From Roseovarius indicus (GTDB lineage Bacteria > Pseudomonadota > Alphaproteobacteria > Rhodobacterales > Rhodobacteraceae): 64,000 nt of DNA. How positions within the stretch are numbered: the stretch's first letter is position 1; each line of letters opens with the position of its first letter. The stretch lies in assembly GCF_008728195.1 (NCBI RefSeq), contig NZ_CP031598.1, positions 496,001 through 560,000 on the forward strand, in the 5' to 3' direction. The translations under genes were made by a program, and so were the position numbers. Below are positions 63,726-64,000 of this stretch, one piece after another. The notes under the pieces were generated by a model. That model saw only the letters and a list, made by a program, of their open reading frames with translations. It did no database searches and had not been told where the DNA came from.

Positions 63726-64000
63726 ATGCAACGACTGTTCATGGCTCTGGCCCGCATCATGGCCGTGCTCGGCGGGGTCGTCCTGACCCTCGTCATCTTC
63801 GTGACCTGTTTCTCGGTCGCGGGCCGGATGCTGAACGGGTTCCTGCATGGCAGCGTGGCGCAGGGGATGTTTCCCGAGCTCGCTGACCGGCTGATCGCCG
63901 CGGGCGTGGGCCCGCTGCTGGGGGATTTCGAGCTGGTCGAGGCGGGGGTGGCCTTTGCGATCTTCGCCTTCCTGCCGCTGTGCCAGATCACCGGGGGCCA
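63726..64000 (+). CDS. TRAP transporter small permease DctQ, partial
   Basis: ATG 63726 opens a frame that runs off the right edge, giving 91 residues. Two hydrophobic helices (MAVLGGVVLTLVIFVTCFSV and VAFAIFAFLPLCQITGG) and a CFSVAGRMLN segment fit the small DctQ permease of TRAP systems. It follows dctP by 63 bases with a hairpin between. The large permease would lie beyond the window. Confidence 0.88.
   Translation, partial: MQRLFMALARIMAVLGGVVLTLVIFVTCFSVAGRMLNGFLHGSVAQGMFPELADRLIAAGVGPLLGDFELVEAGVAFAIFAFLPLCQITGG

Overview
The window is about 64 kb of high-GC DNA (mostly G/C at third codon positions, frequent GTG and TTG starts, ATGA/GTGA stop-start overlaps). Gene content points to a marine-type alphaproteobacterium of the Rhodobacteraceae (Roseobacter group): the rpoZ-rsh-DUF2062-pdxJ-acpS-lepB-rnc-era-recO neighbourhood, a precorrin gene cluster with a CbiG-CobJ fusion, a full carbon-phosphorus lyase cluster and TRAP transport. 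This is inferred from gene content and protein character; no rRNA or tRNA gene was seen.

Layout. 1-9.8 kb: rsmE (cut by the window edge), ubiA, an OmpA-type envelope protein, an HhH protein with a histone-H1-like tail, a HisD-family dehydrogenase, a low-molecular-weight phosphatase, a sirtuin, rpmB, a secreted acidic protein and a glutathionyl-hydroquinone reductase. 10-17.4 kb: corrin ring genes (DUF6732, cbiX, cobH, cobL, cobI, cbiG-cobJ, a DUF6882-like gene, cobM), mostly with overlapping or near-contiguous ends. 17.5-28.2 kb: mixed housekeeping (L,D-transpeptidase, PatB aminotransferase, two deformylases, fmt, rnhA, methyltransferase, LysE, ispH, NYN protein, folK, a secreted trefoil protein). 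28.4-43.9 kb: the rpoZ-to-recO run, interrupted by a reverse-strand glycosyltransferase, DUF1491, an IS110 element, UspA, a VOC protein and a 1020-residue vWA protein. 44-45.2 kb: a dense field of palindromes, DUF1127 and a TetR regulator. 45.3-60.9 kb: phosphonate uptake and C-P lyase genes (phnCDE1E2, hexapeptide transferase, phnM-like, phnF, phnGHI, fosX, phnJK, corA, phnLN, DUF1045, phnM). 60.9-64 kb: FAH-family hydrolase, an AT-rich pentapeptide-repeat gene and the start of a TRAP transporter (dctP, dctQ).

How parts work together. The phn block would import phosphonates (PhnCDE), activate them (PhnGHIL, PhnM), cleave the C-P bond (PhnJ with PhnK) and pass ribose phosphates on (PhnN, possibly DUF1045). 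A Pho-box-like sequence precedes phnC and a GntR-type operator lies between phnF and phnG. A FosX-type hydrolase, a CorA-type channel and a 46-residue reverse-strand membrane protein sit inside the lyase run.

The strongest finding is an IS110-family element (37876-38996) inserted into a copy of a dispersed palindromic repeat that occurs several times in this window. Its 5' non-coding region folds as a bridge RNA whose predicted guides match both the interrupted repeat and the element's own ends, with CT at both junctions. Several other families of intergenic hairpins occur, one of them with a compensatory base change between its two copies.
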